A stretch of 64,000 bases of DNA. Source: Nonomuraea dietziae (GTDB lineage Bacteria; Actinomycetota; Actinomycetes; Streptosporangiales; Streptosporangiaceae). Position 1 is the stretch's first letter. Each line of letters opens with the position of its first letter. The DNA lies in NCBI RefSeq assembly GCF_014195505.1, contig NZ_JACIBV010000001.1, positions 992,001-1,056,000 of the forward strand, in the 5' to 3' direction. The notes beneath the pieces were generated by a model. The model made no database searches. It was not told the DNA's origin and saw only the letters and a program-made list of their open reading frames with translations. The position numbers and the translations under genes were made by a program. This document shows positions 52,713-63,169 of this stretch, one piece after another.

Positions 52713-55700
52713 ATGGATCACGGACATTCACCGGGCGACAACGACATCGCGATCATCGGCATGGCCGGTCGATTCCCCGGTGCGACCGACATCGGGACGT
52801 TCTGGCGCAACATCAGCACCGGCGTCGAGTCGTTCACGCGGTTCTCCGACGAGGACCTGACCGGCGCGGGCGTCGACCCGGCCACCTTCCAGCAGCCGAA
52901 CTACGTCAGGTCCCGGCCGATCCTCGATGACATCCGGGGGTTCGACGCCGGCTTCTTCGGCTACAACCCGCGCGAGGCCACTCTCGCAGACCCGCAGCAG
53001 CGCATCTTCCTGGAGTGCGTGTGGGAGGCCCTGGAGTCCGCCGGCTACGCGGCGCCCCAGGGCAGGGGCAGCGTCGGCGTGTTCGCCGGCATGAACATCA
53101 GCGGCTACCTGCTGACCCGGCTCAGGGCGTTCGAGATGGGCATCGACACCTCCGCCCTGATGATCGGCAACGACAAGGACTCGCTGGCCACGAACGTCTC
53201 CTTCCGGCTCGACCTGAACGGCCCCAGCGTGTCGGTGCAGACGTTCTGCTCCACGTCGCTGGTCGCGGTGCACCTGGCGAGCGAGAGCCTGCGCAGGGGC
53301 GAGTGCGACATGGCGCTGGCCGGTGGTGTGTCGGTGCGCATCCCGGACCGGATCGGCTATCTGTGGGAGGAGGGCGGCCAGGAGTCACCCGACGGGCACG
53401 TGCGCACCTTCGACGCCGAGGGCCGGGGCAGCATGTTCGGCGACGGGGCGGCCGTGGTGACGCTCAAGCGCCTGTCGGACGCGGTCAAAGACCGGGACAC
53501 CGTGCTCGCCGTCATCCGCGCTTCGGCGATCAACAACGACGGCGCGATGAAGTTCAGCTATCTGGCGCCCAGCATCGACGGCCAGCGCCGCTGCGTGTCG
53601 GCGGCCCTGGCCAGGGCGGGCGTCGATCCGGCCGACGTCTCCTACGTCGAGGCGCACGGCACCGCCACCGAGGTCGGCGACCCGATGGAGGTGGCCGCGC
53701 TGACCCGCGCCTTCGGGGCGACCGAGCGCAGGCAGTACTGCGTGCTCGGCTCGATCAAACCGAACGTCGGCCACCTCGACAGGGCCTCCGGCGTGACCGG
53801 GCTGATCAAGGTGGTCCAGTCGCTGCGCCATGAGCTGATCCCCGGCACGCTGCATTACCGCTCCCCCAACCCGGAGATCGACTTCGAGGCCAGCCCCTTC
53901 CGCGTCACCGCCGAGCCGACGCCGTGGCCGCGCACCGGCGACCGGCCCCGCATCGCGGGCATCAGCTCCCTCGGCATGGGCGGCACGAACGCGCACGCGA
54001 TCATCACCGAGGCCCCACAGCCCGCCGAGCGCCCGGCCCGCCCGCGCCGCTGGCAGATCCTGCCCGTGTCGGCGCGCTCGGCGGCGGCCGCCGAGCGTTC
54101 CTGCGCCCGGCTGGCCGAGCATCTGGAGAGCTCCGCCGACGACCTGGGAGACGTGGCCTACACGCTGCAGGCCGGGCGCAAGGTGTTCAACCATCGAAAG
54201 GTCGTCGTCGCCGACTCGACCGGCCAGGCCGCCGCCCTGCTCGCCGACCCCGCGGGGCCGCTGGGCCGTACGGACGCCACCGTGGGACGCCAGGTCGGCT
54301 TCCTGATCGCCGGGGTCGGCGAGCAGTATCCGGGCATGGTGGCCGGGCTCTACGCCGAGGACCCCGGCTTCAGGGCGGACGTCGACGAGTGCCTCGCCGT
54401 TCTCGGACTCACCGAGCCAGGGCAGCTGTCCGACGTGTTCACCCCCGCCGAGCGGACCTCGGACGGGGCGGGCGACCTGGCCAGGCTGATGGGGCGGGCC
54501 TGCGGGCAGGCGCCGCGCTCCATGACCGAGGCCCACCTGGTGCAGCCCGCCGTCTTCGTCGCCGAGTACGCGCTGGCGCGCCGGCTCATGCGGTGGGGCC
54601 TGCGGCCCGAGGTCATGATCGGTTACAGCCTGGGCGAGTACGTGGCGGCCTGCCTGGCGGGCGTGCTGTCGCTGCCCGACGCGCTGCGGCTGGTCGCCTA
54701 CCGGGCCAAGCTCATCACCTCCCAGCCCGAGGGCGCGATGCTGGCCGTCTCCGCCAACGAGCGGCGGCTGACCGCGGTGCTGGGAGAGGAGGGCAGCCGT
54801 GACCTGGACGTCGCCGTCAGGACCGGCTCCCAGGTGGTGCTCGCGGGACCGGTGGCCGCGGTCGAGGCGGCGGCGGCCCGGCTGCTGGAAGCCAAGATCG
54901 GCCATCGGCGGCTGGAGACGACGCACGCCTTCCACTCGCGGATGCTCGCGCCGGTCGCCGGCGAGCTGACCACGTGGATCGCCGACAACATCACCCTGCG
55001 CCCGCCGTCCCTGCCGTACTTGAGCAACGTGACAGGGGCGCCCGCTACCGAGGAGCTCGTCACCGACCCCGGGTACTGGGCCAGGCACATGTGCGAGACC
55101 GTCGAGTTCGGCGCAGGGCTCGACCACGTGCTCGGCATCCCCGAGCTGGCCCTCGCCGAGATCGGCCCCGGCCAGTCGCTGGGCGCGCTGACCCGCGGGC
55201 ACCCGGCCTGTGAGCGCGGCCGGTGGCCGCTCATCGTGACCACGCTGCCCGCTGCAGGCGACCCTCAGGACGCGGGCGCCGCGCTGGCGACGGCGGTGGC
55301 CAAGCTCTGGCTGACCGGCGTGCCGGTGGACTGGACGGCGCTGCACGACGACGGCGTCGGCTGGGCGCCCGGCCGCGTGCCGCTGCCCTCCTACCCGTTC
55401 GAGCACCAGGAGTACTGGCTGGAGATCGACGAGTCCGCGCTGGGCGGCGGAACGCCCGCCTTCGACGAGAGCGATCCCAAGAGCATCGCCAAGGCCTACC
55501 CCCGGCTGCCCGACACCCGCTGGATCCACGCGCCGCTCTGGCGCGAGACCACCCCGCGAGCGCCGATGCCGCAGGAGGCGGCCCGCTGGCTGGTCTACAC
55601 CGACGCCGGGCTCGCCGACGAGCTGGCCGCGCCGCTGCTGGCGCACCTGGCGGCCACCGGCGGGGAGGCGGTGCTGATACGGCCAGGCGAGGCGTTCGCC

Positions 55701-57410
55701 AGCGGCCCCGACGGCATCCAGGTGCGGCCAGGCTCGCCGGAGGACGCCGTCGCGGCGCTGCGCGAGCTGACCGGCCGCGACTGGGTCCCCGAGCGGATCG
55801 TGCACCTGTGGAACGCCGACGGCGACCGGCCCGTCGAGGAGTGCCTGCGGCGCGGCCTGCACACGCTGGTCGCGTTCGCCCGCGCCTGCGGCGACCTGGG
55901 GTTGCACGGCTGGACCCTCGACATCGTCACCAGCGGCGCCCACCGCGTGCACCCCGGCGACCGCGTGCACGCCGCGAGCGGCACCCTGCTCGGCCCCACC
56001 CGCCTCATCCCCGTCGAGTACCCGAGGACGCGCACCCGGCTGATCGACCTCGGTCCCGGCTCCGTGACCCGCGGGCTGCTCGCCGAGCTGCGCGCGGAGC
56101 CCGCCGACCAGGTCGTCGCCCTGCGCGCCGGTCGGCGCTGGATCCCCGACTACGAGACGCTCGACGCCGCCGTCATCGAGCAGGCGCCGCCGGCGGCCCG
56201 GGTCCGCCAGGGCGGCGTCTACCTGGTGACCGGCGGGCTCGGCGGCATCGGGCTCGCGATGGCCGAGAGGCTGGCCGAGCAGTACCGGGCGCGGCTGGTG
56301 CTGCTCGGCCGCACGCCGGTGCCCGCCCGCGAGGAGTGGGCGTCGATCCTGGCCGGCGGGAACGCCGCGGGCGAGGTCCGCAGACGGCTGGAAGGGCTGC
56401 GCCGCCTGGAGGCGGCCGGTTCGGGCGTGGTCACCGTCGCGGGGGACGTCTCCCGCGCCGAGGACGTACGGCGAGCCGTGAACGCCGCGCTCGAGCACTT
56501 CGGCGAGCTCGACGGCGTCCTCCACTGCGCCGGTGTGCCGGCGGTGGGCCTCATGCAGTTCAAGACCGTCGCCGACATGGAGCGCGTGCTGGCGCCCAAG
56601 GTGGCCGGCACGCTGGCGCTGGCCGAGGTGCTGCGTGAGGTGCCGGTCGACTTCCTCGCCCTGTTCTCCTCCACGACGTCGGCGACGGGCGGCGGCGCGG
56701 GCCAGGTGGATTACTGCGCGGCCAACGCCTTCCTGGACTCCTTCGCGCTCAGCGACCCGCTGCCCGGCGTGACCGTCACCTCGATCGACTGGTGCGAGTG
56801 GACGTGGAACGGCTGGACCGACGGGCTCGACAACTACGACGAGGGCTCCCGGCAGTACTTCGAGTGGTACAGGGAGAACTTCGGCCTCACCTTCGACCAG
56901 GGCTGGCAGACGCTGCTGCGGGTGCTGGCCAGCGGCGAGCCGCACGTGGTGGCCTCCACCCAAGACTTCGCGCCGATGGTGGCGATGAGCCGCCGGTCGT
57001 CCATCGAGAGCCACCAGGCGACGGTGAAGAAGATCCGCGACGCCTTCGGCAGGCACCCGAGACCCGAGCTGTCGACCGCCTACGTCGAGCCGCAGTCACC
57101 CGCCGAGGAGGCCATCGCCGGGGTGTGGACCGAGGCGCTCGGCCTGGAGCAGGTCGGCGTGCACGACAACTTCTTCGAACTCGGCGGCAACTCGCTGCTC
57201 GGCATGGAGATCATCGCCGAGGTCAGGAAGGCGCTGGAGCTGTCCTACCTGCCGCCGCACATCCTCTACCAGGCCCCGACCATCGCCTCGCTGGCCGAGG
57301 CGGCCAAGGCGGGCCAGGAGGCGGGCGAACAGCCTGCCGAGGCCCGCGAGCAGCAGCGGTCCAGGATCGCGCAGCGGCGCAACATGCTCAGGAGCGGAAG
57401 GACGTCATGA
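52713..57410 (+). CDS. Type I polyketide synthase, KS-AT-KR-ACP
   Basis: 1565 residues, one module. KS: Cys179 in [13 protein letters not shown], His315 in YVEAHGTATE, His354 in [21 protein letters not shown], Ser639 in IGYSLGEYVAA (Tyr in place of the usual His before Ser), and THAFHSRM, a malonyl-CoA type signature. No DH. KR: TGGLGGIG (1173-1180), Ser near 1320, Tyr1334 in QVDYCAANAF. ACP: Ser1494 in NFFELGGNSLLGM. It ends in a charged helix (AREQQRSRIAQRRNMLRSGR) that may dock to the next protein. ATG 52713 is preferred to 52707 on ribosome-site spacing. It lacks loading module and TE. Confidence 0.96.
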   Translation: MDHGHSPGDNDIAIIGMAGRFPGATDIGTFWRNISTGVESFTRFSDEDLTGAGVDPATFQQPNYVRSRPILDDIRGFDAGFFGYNPREATLADPQQRIFLECVWEALESAGYAAPQGRGSVGVFAGMNISGYLLTRLRAFEMGIDTSALMIGNDKDSLATNVSFRLDLNGPSVSVQTFCSTSLVAVHLASESLRRGECDMALAGGVSVRIPDRIGYLWEEGGQESPDGHVRTFDAEGRGSMFGDGAAVVTLKRLSDAVKDRDTVLAVIRASAINNDGAMKFSYLAPSIDGQRRCVSAALARAGVDPADVSYVEAHGTATEVGDPMEVAALTRAFGATERRQYCVLGSIKPNVGHLDRASGVTGLIKVVQSLRHELIPGTLHYRSPNPEIDFEASPFRVTAEPTPWPRTGDRPRIAGISSLGMGGTNAHAIITEAPQPAERPARPRRWQILPVSARSAAAAERSCARLAEHLESSADDLGDVAYTLQAGRKVFNHRKVVVADSTGQAAALLADPAGPLGRTDATVGRQVGFLIAGVGEQYPGMVAGLYAEDPGFRADVDECLAVLGLTEPGQLSDVFTPAERTSDGAGDLARLMGRACGQAPRSMTEAHLVQPAVFVAEYALARRLMRWGLRPEVMIGYSLGEYVAACLAGVLSLPDALRLVAYRAKLITSQPEGAMLAVSANERRLTAVLGEEGSRDLDVAVRTGSQVVLAGPVAAVEAAAARLLEAKIGHRRLETTHAFHSRMLAPVAGELTTWIADNITLRPPSLPYLSNVTGAPATEELVTDPGYWARHMCETVEFGAGLDHVLGIPELALAEIGPGQSLGALTRGHPACERGRWPLIVTTLPAAGDPQDAGAALATAVAKLWLTGVPVDWTALHDDGVGWAPGRVPLPSYPFEHQEYWLEIDESALGGGTPAFDESDPKSIAKAYPRLPDTRWIHAPLWRETTPRAPMPQEAARWLVYTDAGLADELAAPLLAHLAATGGEAVLIRPGEAFASGPDGIQVRPGSPEDAVAALRELTGRDWVPERIVHLWNADGDRPVEECLRRGLHTLVAFARACGDLGLHGWTLDIVTSGAHRVHPGDRVHAASGTLLGPTRLIPVEYPRTRTRLIDLGPGSVTRGLLAELRAEPADQVVALRAGRRWIPDYETLDAAVIEQAPPAARVRQGGVYLVTGGLGGIGLAMAERLAEQYRARLVLLGRTPVPAREEWASILAGGNAAGEVRRRLEGLRRLEAAGSGVVTVAGDVSRAEDVRRAVNAALEHFGELDGVLHCAGVPAVGLMQFKTVADMERVLAPKVAGTLALAEVLREVPVDFLALFSSTTSATGGGAGQVDYCAANAFLDSFALSDPLPGVTVTSIDWCEWTWNGWTDGLDNYDEGSRQYFEWYRENFGLTFDQGWQTLLRVLASGEPHVVASTQDFAPMVAMSRRSSIESHQATVKKIRDAFGRHPRPELSTAYVEPQSPAEEAIAGVWTEALGLEQVGVHDNFFELGGNSLLGMEIIAEVRKALELSYLPPHILYQAPTIASLAEAAKAGQEAGEQPAEAREQQRSRIAQRRNMLRSGRTS

Positions 57411-60400
57411 CCGGAACCGACTACGAGTCCGCGGTCGCGCTGATCGGCATGTCCGGGCGATTCCCGGGCGCCGCCGGCGTCGCTGAGCTGTGGGACAACC
57501 TGCTGGCGGGTGTCAAGGGCCTGCGTACGATCACCGAGGAGGAGCTGCGCGAGGCCGGGGTGAACCCCGGTGAGCTGGCCGATCCGCGCTACGTCCGCGT
57601 CGGCGGCCCGCTGGACGGTCTCGACCGGTTCGACGCCGGCGTGTTCGGCATCAATCCGCGCGAGGCCGAGACGATGGACCCGCAGCACCGGCTGTTCCTG
57701 GAGTGCTCGTGGGAGGCGCTGGAGGGCGCCGGCTACTGCCCGACGGACGTGCCCGGCCAGGTCGCCGTGTTCGGCGGCTGCGGCTTCCCCGACTACGTCG
57801 TGCAGAACATCCAGCACCTCACCTCCCAGCCGGGCGGCGCCATGCTGATGGCCATCGGCAACGAGCGCGACTCCCTGGCCTCCCTGGTCTCCTACAAGCT
57901 CGGGCTGCGCGGTCCCGCCGTCTCGGTGCAGACCTTCTGCTCGACCTCGCTGGTCGCCGTCCACCTGGCCTGCCAGAGCCTGCTCACCTACGAGTGCGAC
58001 CTGGCCGTGGCCGGCGGCGCCTTCACCCCGCTCCCCCAGCCGTCCGGCTACCTGTACGAGCAGGGCGGCATCATGTCGCCGGACGGACGGGTGCGCAGCT
58101 TCGACGCCGAGGCGGGCGGCACGGTGATGGGCAGCGGGGGCCGGCGCGGTGGCGCTCAAGCGCATGTCCGACGCGATCGCCGACGGGGACGTCATCCACG
58201 CGGTCATCCTGGGATCGGCGGCCAACAACGACGGCCGCCTGCGCGCCGGCTACACCGCGCCCGGTGTCGACGGTCAGGCCGAGGTGATCGAGTCGGCGCT
58301 GGGCGTGGCCGGGGTCAAGCCCGAGACCGTCGGCTACGTCGAATGCCACGCGACCGGCACCATGCTGGGAGACTCGATCGAGCTGGCGGCGATGAGCCGG
58401 GTGTTCACCCAGGCCACGGAGACGCCGTGCGTGCTGGGATCGGTCAAGCCGAGCCTCGGGCACCTCGACCGCGCCTCCGGCGTCACGGGGCTGATGCGCG
58501 CCGCGCTCGTCCTCAAGCACGAGCTGCTGCCGGGCACGCCCGGCTACGCGACGCCCAACCCGGCGCTGGCGACGGCGCGTGACCGGTTCACCGTGCTGAG
58601 CGAGGACCGGCCGTGGCCTGCGGGCCCGCACCCGCGGCGGGCCGGGGTGAGCTCCTTCGGGCTCGGCGGCACCAACGCGCACGTGGTGATGGAGCAGGCG
58701 CCGCCCCGGCCGGTGCGGCCCGCCAGGCCCGGCCCGCACCTGCTGGTGTTCTCGGCAGCCGACGAGCAGGCCCTGTCCGACCTCACCGAGCGGCTCCGCC
58801 GGCACCTGGAGGAGGAGCGAGGCGCCGATCTCGCTGACGTGGCGTTCACCCTGCAGATGTCGCGGGGCGCCTTCGCGCTGCGCCGCGCGGTCGTCTGCAG
58901 GGACCGCGACGACGCGGTGGCCGCGCTGGCCGACCCGTCGCGCTGGATCGACGGCAAGACCCAGCGGCGCAACCCCAAGGTACGGCTGGCCGTGCCGGCG
59001 AACCTCCCGCCCGCCGGCGAGACCCGCGCTGACGGAGTGGCCGCCGCTGGTCCGCCGGACTCCTGGTGGGCGGAGCTGCACGCGGCGGTCGAGGCGGTGC
59101 TGCGTCCCGGCACGGCGACGGCTGGGGGTGCGGGCAGGGAGCAGGCGCTGAGCGCGCTGGCCGAGGGCCTGGCCGGGCTGGGCGTCCACCTGGTGGGCGA
59201 GGGTGACGCCGCGCAGGCCGAGGAGGTGCCGGTCGCGCCCGAGGAGGGCGCCGACGCCGCCACATGGCTGCTGTCCACCCTGGCCAGGCTCTGGCTGGCG
59301 GGCAGCGTCCTGGACTGGGCGAAGCTGCACGGCGGCGCGGGACTCCGCGTCGAGCTGCCGACCTACCCGTTCCAGCGGCGCAGGTTCTGGGTCAAGGCCA
59401 CCGCCGGCCAGGCGCGCCCGCCGGCCGGGGAGGGCAAGAACTTCGACCGGTCGCAGTGGACCCACCTGCCGTCCTGGAGGCAGCGCCCGCTGCCCCTCGC
59501 CGACCTGGACGAGCGGCTGCGCGAGGCCGGCCCCTGGCTGGTGTTCACCGCGGACGAACGCGGCGAGGCGCTGGTCGAGCGGCTGAACCTGGCCGGCGCC
59601 GAGGTGACCGCGGTACGGGACGGTGACCGGTTCGAGCAGCACGACGACGGAGACTTCACCATCCGCTCGGGCAAGCCGGGCGACCTGGCCGAGCTGCTCT
59701 ACTCGCTGGTGGTCAGCCCGCGCGCGATCGTGCACGGCTTCAGCCTCGCATCCGCCGAGCCGGCGCCCGGCGGCGACCCGGTGGCGCACTTCGCCGCGGA
59801 ACAGGACCGCGGCTTCTACTCGGCGCTCGAGCTGGCCCGCGAGCTGGTCGACAACACCGGCTCGGCGCCCAGGGCCGAGCTGGTCCTGCTCACCTCCCTC
59901 GCGGTGAACGTCGCGGGGGCCGAGCTGCGCCACCCCGAGCACGCCACGCTGGCGGCGCTCGCGCCCAGCCTCCAGCAGGAGAACCCGCGGCTGCGCTGCC
60001 GCCACGTCGACCTCGACGCCACGGGCGCCACGGGCCCCGGCATGGCGGCGCTGGCGGAGGCGGTGCTGGCCGCGTCGGTCTGCGCGCACGAGGGCCCGAT
60101 GGCCGTCCGCGCGGGTGAGACGTGGCTGCGCCGCTACGAGCCGTACCCCGTGGCCGAGCCTGACCCCGAGCGGCGGCCGTTCCGCGACGGCGACACGGTC
60201 CTCATCACCGGCGGGCTCGGCGACGTCGGGCTGGTGCTGGCACGCCACCTGGCCGACGCGTACGGCTGCCGCCTGGTGCTGACCGGCCGCTCCCCCCTGC
60301 CGCCCAGGGAGGGATGGGAGGCCTACCTGGCCGACGTGCCGCCCGGCGGGGAGCGGACCGCCCGGCACATCCGCAACATCCTCGACCTGGAGCGCCGGGG

Positions 60401-61283
60401 CGCCACCGTGCTCGCCCTGTCGGCCGACGTGGCCGACGAGGAGCGGATGCGCGCCGTCGTGTCGGAGGCGGTGGCCCGCTTCGGCGACATCGACGTGGTG
60501 GTGCACGGAGCGGGCGTGCAGGACGGCGCCTACTTCAACTTCGCCCACCTGATGGACCGGCCCCAGTGCGACGCCCACCTGGCCGCCAAGGTGACCGGCT
60601 TCCACGTCCTGCAGAAGGTGCTCGGCGACCGCTGCCCGGACCGCCGCATCACGCTGTCGTCCATCGCGGCCGTGCTCGGCGGCATGACGCTGGGGCCGTA
60701 CGCGGCCGCCAACGCCGCCCTGGACGCCTACGTCCGCGTCGCCCGCACGCGCGGCGCCGGGCGGTGGGTCACGGTGGACTGGGACACCTGGAACATCGAC
60801 CCTGACCGGGTCGCCGGCCACAGCGGCGCCGTCGTCGACTTCGCGATGACCCCGGGCGAGGGCGTGGACGTGTTCGAGCGGGCGCTGTCGGCCGCCGACC
60901 GCGCCGGCCACCTCGTCATCTCGACGGGCTCGCTCGACGCCCGGATCGCGCAGTGGGTCACCGGCGACATCCACGAGGCCGGCGACGACGATGACGACCG
61001 GGAGCGGCACCCTCGTCCCGAGCTGAACAACGCCTACGTGGAGCCGCGCGAAGGCACCGAGGCGACGCTGGCCGCGATCTGGTCCCGGGTGCTCGGCATC
61101 GATCCGATCGGCGCCCTGGACAACTTCTTCGAGCTCGGCGGCCACTCGCTGCTCGCGATCGAGCTCACCACCCGGATCCGCAGGGCGCTGGACGCGTCGG
61201 TGCCGGTGACCGGCCTGCTGGAGTGCCCGACGGTCCGCCAGCTCGCCGAGTTGCTCGACGTCCGCGACGACGAGGAGGAGTGA
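57407..61283 (+). CDS. Type I polyketide synthase, KS-KR-ACP without AT; +1 base frameshift in KS
   Basis: About 1290 residues if the frame is restored. KS: Cys178 in [18 protein letters not shown], then after the frameshift His in [10 protein letters not shown] and [10 protein letters not shown]. The shift is one extra G in a GGGGG run at 58136-58140; homologous reading is [13 protein letters not shown]. After the KS, the KS-AT linker ([14 protein letters not shown]) leads to only ~110 unrelated residues, then the post-AT linker [10 protein letters not shown]; no GxSxG or [53 protein letters not shown]. Start ATG overlaps the PKS1 stop (ATGA). Confidence 0.93.
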
Positions 61284-61290
61284 ACCGCCG

Positions 61291-62451
61291 ATGAAGCAGC
61301 CCGCGTACCTGAGGGCCGTGCAGGGGTTCGCCCGCCGCGAGCTGGCGGGCAAGGACGCCTATCTCGACTCGCTCGCCGACGCGCCGCTCCCCCTCTACGA
61401 GCGCTTCGCCGCCACCGGTCTGGCCAACTGGTGGCTGCCCAAGGAGATCGGCGGGCTCGGCCTCGGGCTCGAGGAGAGCGTGCGCATCACCGCCGAGCTG
61501 GCCTACGCCGACGCCGGGGTGGCGTTCACCCTGTTCATCCCGGTGCTGACCACGAGCATGGTGACGTGGTACGGCAGCGACGAGCTCAAGGAGCGCCACC
61601 TGGGCGAGCTCGTGTCCGGCAACGGCTTCTGCGCCACGCTGGGCAGCGAGCACGCCGCCGGCAGCGAGCTGGCCAGGATCACGACCACCGCCCGTCATGA
61701 GGGCGACACGATCGTCCTCGACGGGCAGAAGGCCTTCTCCACCAACACCGACTTCGCCCGCTTCCTCGTGGTGGTGGCCCGGGCGCAGGACGACCCGTCC
61801 GGGTACCTGGCCGTGCTGGTGCCGCGCGACACGCCGGGCGTCACCGTGGACAAGCGGTGGGACGTCATCGGGCTGCGCTCGTCGGCGACCTACCAGGTGT
61901 CGCTGTCCGGCGTGCGCGTCCCGAAGGGCAACGTGCTGCGCGGCAACGGGCTGCGCCTGCTGGAGGTGGGGCTGAACGCCAGCCGCATCCTCATCGCCGC
62001 CACGGCGCTCGGCGTCGCCCGCCGCGTGCGCGACGTGTGCATGGAGTACGGCGCGACCAAGACGGTGAAGGGCGCCCCGCTGACCGGCAACGCGGTGTTC
62101 GCCGGCCGGCTCGGCCAGTTCGAGATGGAGATCGAGGTCATGGCCAACCAGTGCACGGCCGCGGCGCGCGCCTACGACGCGATCGCCGCCCGGCCGGACG
62201 CGGGCGAGGAGTTCCTGCGCGTGGGGACGCTGAAGCAGGCGCTGACGGCCAAGATGTTCTGCGGCCAGACGGGGTGGCGCATCGCCTCGGCGGCCTCGGA
62301 GATGTTCGGCGGGCTCGGCTACACGCACGAGTCCGTCATCGGCAAGCTGCTGCGCGACATGCGCTACGTCTCGATCGTCGAGGGCGGTGACGACGTGCTG
62401 CGCGAGCTGGTGTTCAGCCGGTACGTGGTGCCGGTGTCGAAGCGGTCGTGA
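61291..62451 (+). CDS. Acyl-CoA dehydrogenase family flavoprotein
   Basis: 386-residue FAD enzyme. [40 protein letters not shown] (FAD loop), [39 protein letters not shown] and the C-terminal [20 protein letters not shown], where the Glu of VEGG is the likely base. It follows PKS2 by 7 bp, same strand. Likely role: alpha,beta-desaturation of an acyl thioester, or making an unusual extender or starter unit. The last 38 bp overlap the converging PPTase gene. Confidence 0.92.
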   Translation: MKQPAYLRAVQGFARRELAGKDAYLDSLADAPLPLYERFAATGLANWWLPKEIGGLGLGLEESVRITAELAYADAGVAFTLFIPVLTTSMVTWYGSDELKERHLGELVSGNGFCATLGSEHAAGSELARITTTARHEGDTIVLDGQKAFSTNTDFARFLVVVARAQDDPSGYLAVLVPRDTPGVTVDKRWDVIGLRSSATYQVSLSGVRVPKGNVLRGNGLRLLEVGLNASRILIAATALGVARRVRDVCMEYGATKTVKGAPLTGNAVFAGRLGQFEMEIEVMANQCTAAARAYDAIAARPDAGEEFLRVGTLKQALTAKMFCGQTGWRIASAASEMFGGLGYTHESVIGKLLRDMRYVSIVEGGDDVLRELVFSRYVVPVSKRS

Positions 62452-63169
62452 CCAGGGCGGTCATGACCAGGGCAGTCGTGACCAGGGCGGCGGCGTAGCC
62501 GGGCGCGACGTCCAGCCAGCGGACGCGGCACTCGGGGAAGCGCGCGGAGCGCGACAGCACGGTGGCGTGCGTCGCGCTCCCTTCGCGTACGAGGACGTCA
62601 CTCATCCCGGCCAGGCCCACGCCTGACGCCTTGACGTAGGCCTCCTTGGCGGTCCAGAGCCGGAAGAACCCCTCCGGTCCCGTGGCCCGCAGCCGGGCGA
62701 CCTCCTCGGGCTGGTAGAAGCGCCGGGCCAGCGCCAGGTGGTCGAAGCGGGCGCGGACCTGCTCGACGTCCACCCCCACGCGGGCGCCCGGCGGCGCGGT
62801 CGCCACCAGGGCCCACGCACCGGAGTGCGACAGGTTGAAATCGGGCACCGGCCGCCGGCCCAGGGGCAGCAGGCACGGACGGCCTGAGCCGTCGCGGCCG
62901 AAGCCGAGCCGGTCCGCGGGCACGCCGCACAGCCCGCCGAGCACCGTGCGCAGGGCGGCGTGCGCCACCACGTAGCGGCGCCGTTCGACCGGGTCGGCGA
63001 AGGCCAGCGCCCGCTCGCGCTCGGCGCAGGACAGCAGGCGCCACCCGCGGCGGGCGCCCGCCCTGTCCAGGTCCACCCGCCACACCCGCACACCCGCGGC
63101 GTCCGCCGGATCCGGCCGGACGCGTGAGACCCGCGACGCGAAGAGCGCCCGCCGGTGCCTCACACCCAC
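62414..63169 (-). CDS. 4'-phosphopantetheinyl transferase, Sfp type
   Basis: Transfers phosphopantetheine from CoA to the ACP serines, needed by both PKS genes. 251 residues. Mg-binding GVDVEQ with Asp134 and Glu136, and [10 protein letters not shown] with Lys175 and Glu176, both classical. [10 protein letters not shown] supplies the CoA-pocket His. The C-terminal tail is a short repeat ([13 protein letters not shown]) from three 15-bp direct repeats that overlap the dehydrogenase stop. The start overlaps the TEII gene by 10 bp. Confidence 0.95.
   Translation of the reverse strand: MGVRHRRALFASRVSRVRPDPADAAGVRVWRVDLDRAGARRGWRLLSCAERERALAFADPVERRRYVVAHAALRTVLGGLCGVPADRLGFGRDGSGRPCLLPLGRRPVPDFNLSHSGAWALVATAPPGARVGVDVEQVRARFDHLALARRFYQPEEVARLRATGPEGFFRLWTAKEAYVKASGVGLAGMSDVLVREGSATHATVLSRSARFPECRVRWLDVAPGYAAALVTTALVMTALVTTASTPAPRTG
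62444..62488. repeat. Three 15-bp tandem repeats at the converging gene ends
   Basis: GGTCGTGACCAGGGC with two single-base variants, three times in tandem. It encodes the PPTase tail on one strand and the last codons of the dehydrogenase on the other. Confidence 0.75.

Noticed and set aside
53385..57056. Long antisense open frame (1223 codons) across PKS1
   Set aside because: It mirrors the third-position GC bias of the PKS gene; the product is Gly/Arg/His/Val-rich low-complexity sequence and shows no motif.
58071..61352. Long antisense open frame (1093 codons) across PKS2
   Set aside because: Same shadow effect; composition gives no family motif.
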